Part shown: positions 44,304 through 45,108 of the stretch, one piece after another
How positions within the stretch are numbered: position 1 is the first letter of the stretch
Layout: the number at the start of each line of letters is the position of its first letter
Assembly: GCA_903882875.1 (NCBI GenBank)
Contig: CAIRYQ010000031.1
Coordinates: forward strand, 1-45,108
DNA: 45,108 bases
Direction: 5' to 3'
Source of the DNA: an uncultured Spartobacteria bacterium
GTDB lineage: Bacteria; Verrucomicrobiota; Verrucomicrobiia; Chthoniobacterales; Chthoniobacteraceae
The notes under the pieces: model-generated
The model's input: the letters and a program-made list of their open reading frames with translations, nothing else
Told to the model about the DNA's origin: nothing
The model's database searches: none
Program-made: the position numbers and the translations under genes

Positions 44304-44501
44304 CCGGTGGTGGAGCGACGAAGGAGCGGGAACCACCGGATCCCGTCCACCCGAGGCGATGCGCCCCGGAGGGTGCGCTGGAAATCCCGCCGCAGATTCC
44401 GGCACCCCATCCGGGGTGCAACGTCGTGCGGATGCGAACCGGTGGTTGCGCTCGCGTTGCTCGCTGCACCACCGGCTACAATCCGTGACGCCTCCGGCGT
44501 C
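44304..44501. repeat. cluster of REP-like palindromes
   Basis: At least three unrelated palindromes in 200 bases: CCGGTGGT...ACCACCGG at 44304-44339; GCACCCC/GGGGTGC with a 4-base loop at 44402-44419; CCGGTGGT...ACCACCGG again at 44439-44475; GACGCC/GGCGTC with a 3-base loop at 44487-44501. The first and third share the same arms and enclose different centres. They look like repetitive extragenic palindromes (REP/BIME type) mobilised by REP-associated tyrosine transposases elsewhere in a genome; no transposase is in the window. Confidence 0.65.
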
Positions 44502-44517
44502 CGAGGCAGGCCGGACG

Positions 44518-44940
44518 CTATTTCTCCGCCGCCGGGGCCGGGGGCTCGATGCGGGGGAAGAGGGGGACGGGTTTGCCGAGGACGTGGCCATCCCGCAGGC
44601 CGCCCCAGACGGCATCCGCGAGACGGAAACGCGTGTCCTTGCCGAGTTCACCGCACTCAGCCCGGAGTTCATTGAACACCGCCCGGAGTTCGTCGAACAC
44701 AGCCCGGAGTTCGTTGAACACAGCCCGGAGTTCGTCGAACACGGCCCGGAGTTCGTCGAACACAGCCCGGAGTTCGTCGAACACCGCCCGGAGTTTGTCG
44801 AACACCGCCCGGAGTTCGTCGAACACAGCCCGGAGTTTGTCGAACACCGCCCGGAGTTCGTCGAACACGGCCCGGAGTTTGTCGAACACCGCCCGGAGTT
44901 CGTTGAACACGGCCCGGAGTTTGTCGAACACATGGCCCAC
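44518..44940 (-). CDS. heptad-repeat (coiled-coil) ORF joined to a MetRS-like C-terminal tail
   Basis: A 140-residue reading frame with GTG start at 44940 (or GTG at 44931 region); an in-frame stop lies about 30 bases upstream. Residues 4-94 are thirteen copies of a seven-residue unit, V-F-(D/N)-(E/K)-L-R-A, which would form a long amphipathic coiled coil; a decayed fourteenth unit (E-C-G-E-L-G-K) follows. The last 40 residues, including 'RLADAVWGGLRDGHVLG' and 'PVPLFPRIEPP', resemble the extreme C-terminus of methionyl-tRNA synthetase, where P-L-F-P-R-I-E marks the end of the anticodon-binding domain. The rest of a synthetase is absent. No good ribosome-binding site is visible, so expression is uncertain. 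Confidence 0.5.
   Translation of the reverse strand: MGHVFDKLRAVFNELRAVFDKLRAVFDELRAVFDKLRAVFDELRAVFDKLRAVFDELRAVFDELRAVFDELRAVFNELRAVFDELRAVFNELRAECGELGKDTRFRLADAVWGGLRDGHVLGKPVPLFPRIEPPAPAAEK
44661..44933. repeat. 13-copy 21-bp tandem repeat
   Basis: Thirteen uninterrupted units of 21 bases (plus-strand start CCCGGAGTTCGTCGAACAC plus two bases). Differences are single substitutions at three positions only: the C/T at unit base 10, the region around bases 11-12, and base 20 (C, A or G). The unit length is a multiple of three, so all frames stay open. In the minus frame used above, base 20 changes are synonymous (Ala codon) and the others give D/N and E/K. Confidence 0.95.
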
Positions 44941-44956
44941 TTTTGCGGCAAAAGTG
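44938..44956. promoter_or_regulatory. perfect palindrome at the start of the heptad-repeat ORF
   Basis: CACTTTTGCGGCAAAAGTG: two 9-base arms around one central base, overlapping the proposed GTG start. It could be a protein-binding operator or a transcript stem; nothing further supports either. Confidence 0.4.
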
Positions 44957-45019
44957 CCCGAAAACCCTGCTTATCCGGTTGCCTGACACAGACAGGCTCG
45001 GCGAGGGCTTCGAGAATAG

Positions 45020-45039
45020 CCCAGCACTTCAGTGCTGGG
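45020..45039. repeat. REP-like palindrome (AGCACT type)
   Basis: CCCAGCACT (45020-45028) and AGTGCTGGG (45031-45039), a 9-bp perfect palindrome with a 2-base loop, unlike the palindromes at 44.3-44.5 kb. Confidence 0.65.
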
Positions 45040-45063
45040 TAAAAGATGGTGAAAACGAGCAAA

Positions 45064-45108
45064 GTCCCGCCAGGGACGGCAGAACGCTCCTTCCGTCCCT
45101 GCCGGGAC
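45064..45108. repeat. long inverted repeat at the window end
   Basis: GTCCCGCCAGGGACGG (45064-45079) and CCGTCCCTGCCGGGAC (45093-45108) pair over 16 bases with one mismatch, loop of 13. Each arm is itself a small palindrome (GTCCC...GGGAC). It runs to the last base, so it may extend beyond the window. Confidence 0.7.

Noticed and set aside
44661-44933. CRISPR-like repetition
   Set aside because: Units are directly adjacent without spacers, so it is a tandem repeat, not a CRISPR array.
44221-45062. Other open frames through the 21-bp array (EFVEHSP on plus; CSTNSGR on minus)
   Set aside because: In these frames the unit substitutions are mostly non-synonymous and the flanks are palindromes; the VFDELRA frame fits coding better.

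Overview
The window looks like a chromosomal segment from a high-GC, Gram-negative bacterium, most probably a member of the Verrucomicrobiota (PVC superphylum). The reasons are: a DUF1592-type 'planctomycete cytochrome' gene together with a DUF1552 gene; Tat-exported Gfo/Idh/MocA oxidoreductase; a huge autotransporter-type beta-strand-repeat protein with a PEP-CTERM tail; LPS genes (lpxK, waaF); futalosine-route menaquinone synthesis (mqnC); and a Pur-alpha-like small protein. I cannot assign a genus from sequence alone.

Layout. 1-7.9 kb: a minus-strand run of exported proteins (DUF1592 cytochrome-like protein, leucine-rich-repeat protein, DUF1552 protein, esterase) preceded by a Tat-exported oxidoreductase. 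8.4-11.4 kb: an oligopeptide-binding lipoprotein overlapping waaF, then a small Pur-alpha-like gene with a clear intrinsic terminator. 11.7-14.6 kb: an accessory island. A frameshifted, truncated gene remnant abuts a three-gene restriction-modification cassette (putative endonuclease, D12-class adenine methylase overlapping by ATGA, and a stand-alone Mrr_N-like winged-helix protein) that is visibly less GC-rich than its surroundings. 14.7-29.7 kb: housekeeping and metabolic genes in short units (threonine aldolase, mqnC, FGGY kinase, RhlE-type helicase, serine hydrolase, uronate isomerase, thrB-lpxK, trpS, a cytochrome c/DUF2231 membrane protein, cysH with a small upstream ORF and a DUF6580 gene, NYN nuclease). 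A roughly 120-bp element with imperfect terminal inverted repeats sits between mqnC and the kinase.

29.7-37.4 kb: a cell-surface region with a secreted anchor-A-like protein, an exopolysaccharide-initiating sugar transferase, a membrane-anchored protein of unknown function, and a PEP-CTERM beta-strand-repeat gene broken by three frameshifts and a stop. 37.8-42.6 kb: a MarR-adaptor-RND efflux operon with a recognisable promoter, operator candidate and GTG start. 42.7-44.1 kb: a secreted esterase with a C-terminal fibronectin-like domain. 44.3-45.1 kb: a cluster of several unrelated REP-like palindromes that brackets a short gene made of thirteen 21-bp repeats (a heptad-repeat protein) joined in frame to what looks like the extreme C-terminal tail of methionyl-tRNA synthetase. 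This last locus and the restriction-modification island are the two most unusual parts of the window.

Caveat: several lesions (11.7, 35.1, 35.6, 37.3 kb) are single-base frameshifts in G/C- or A-rich runs, so sequencing error is a live alternative to gene decay.
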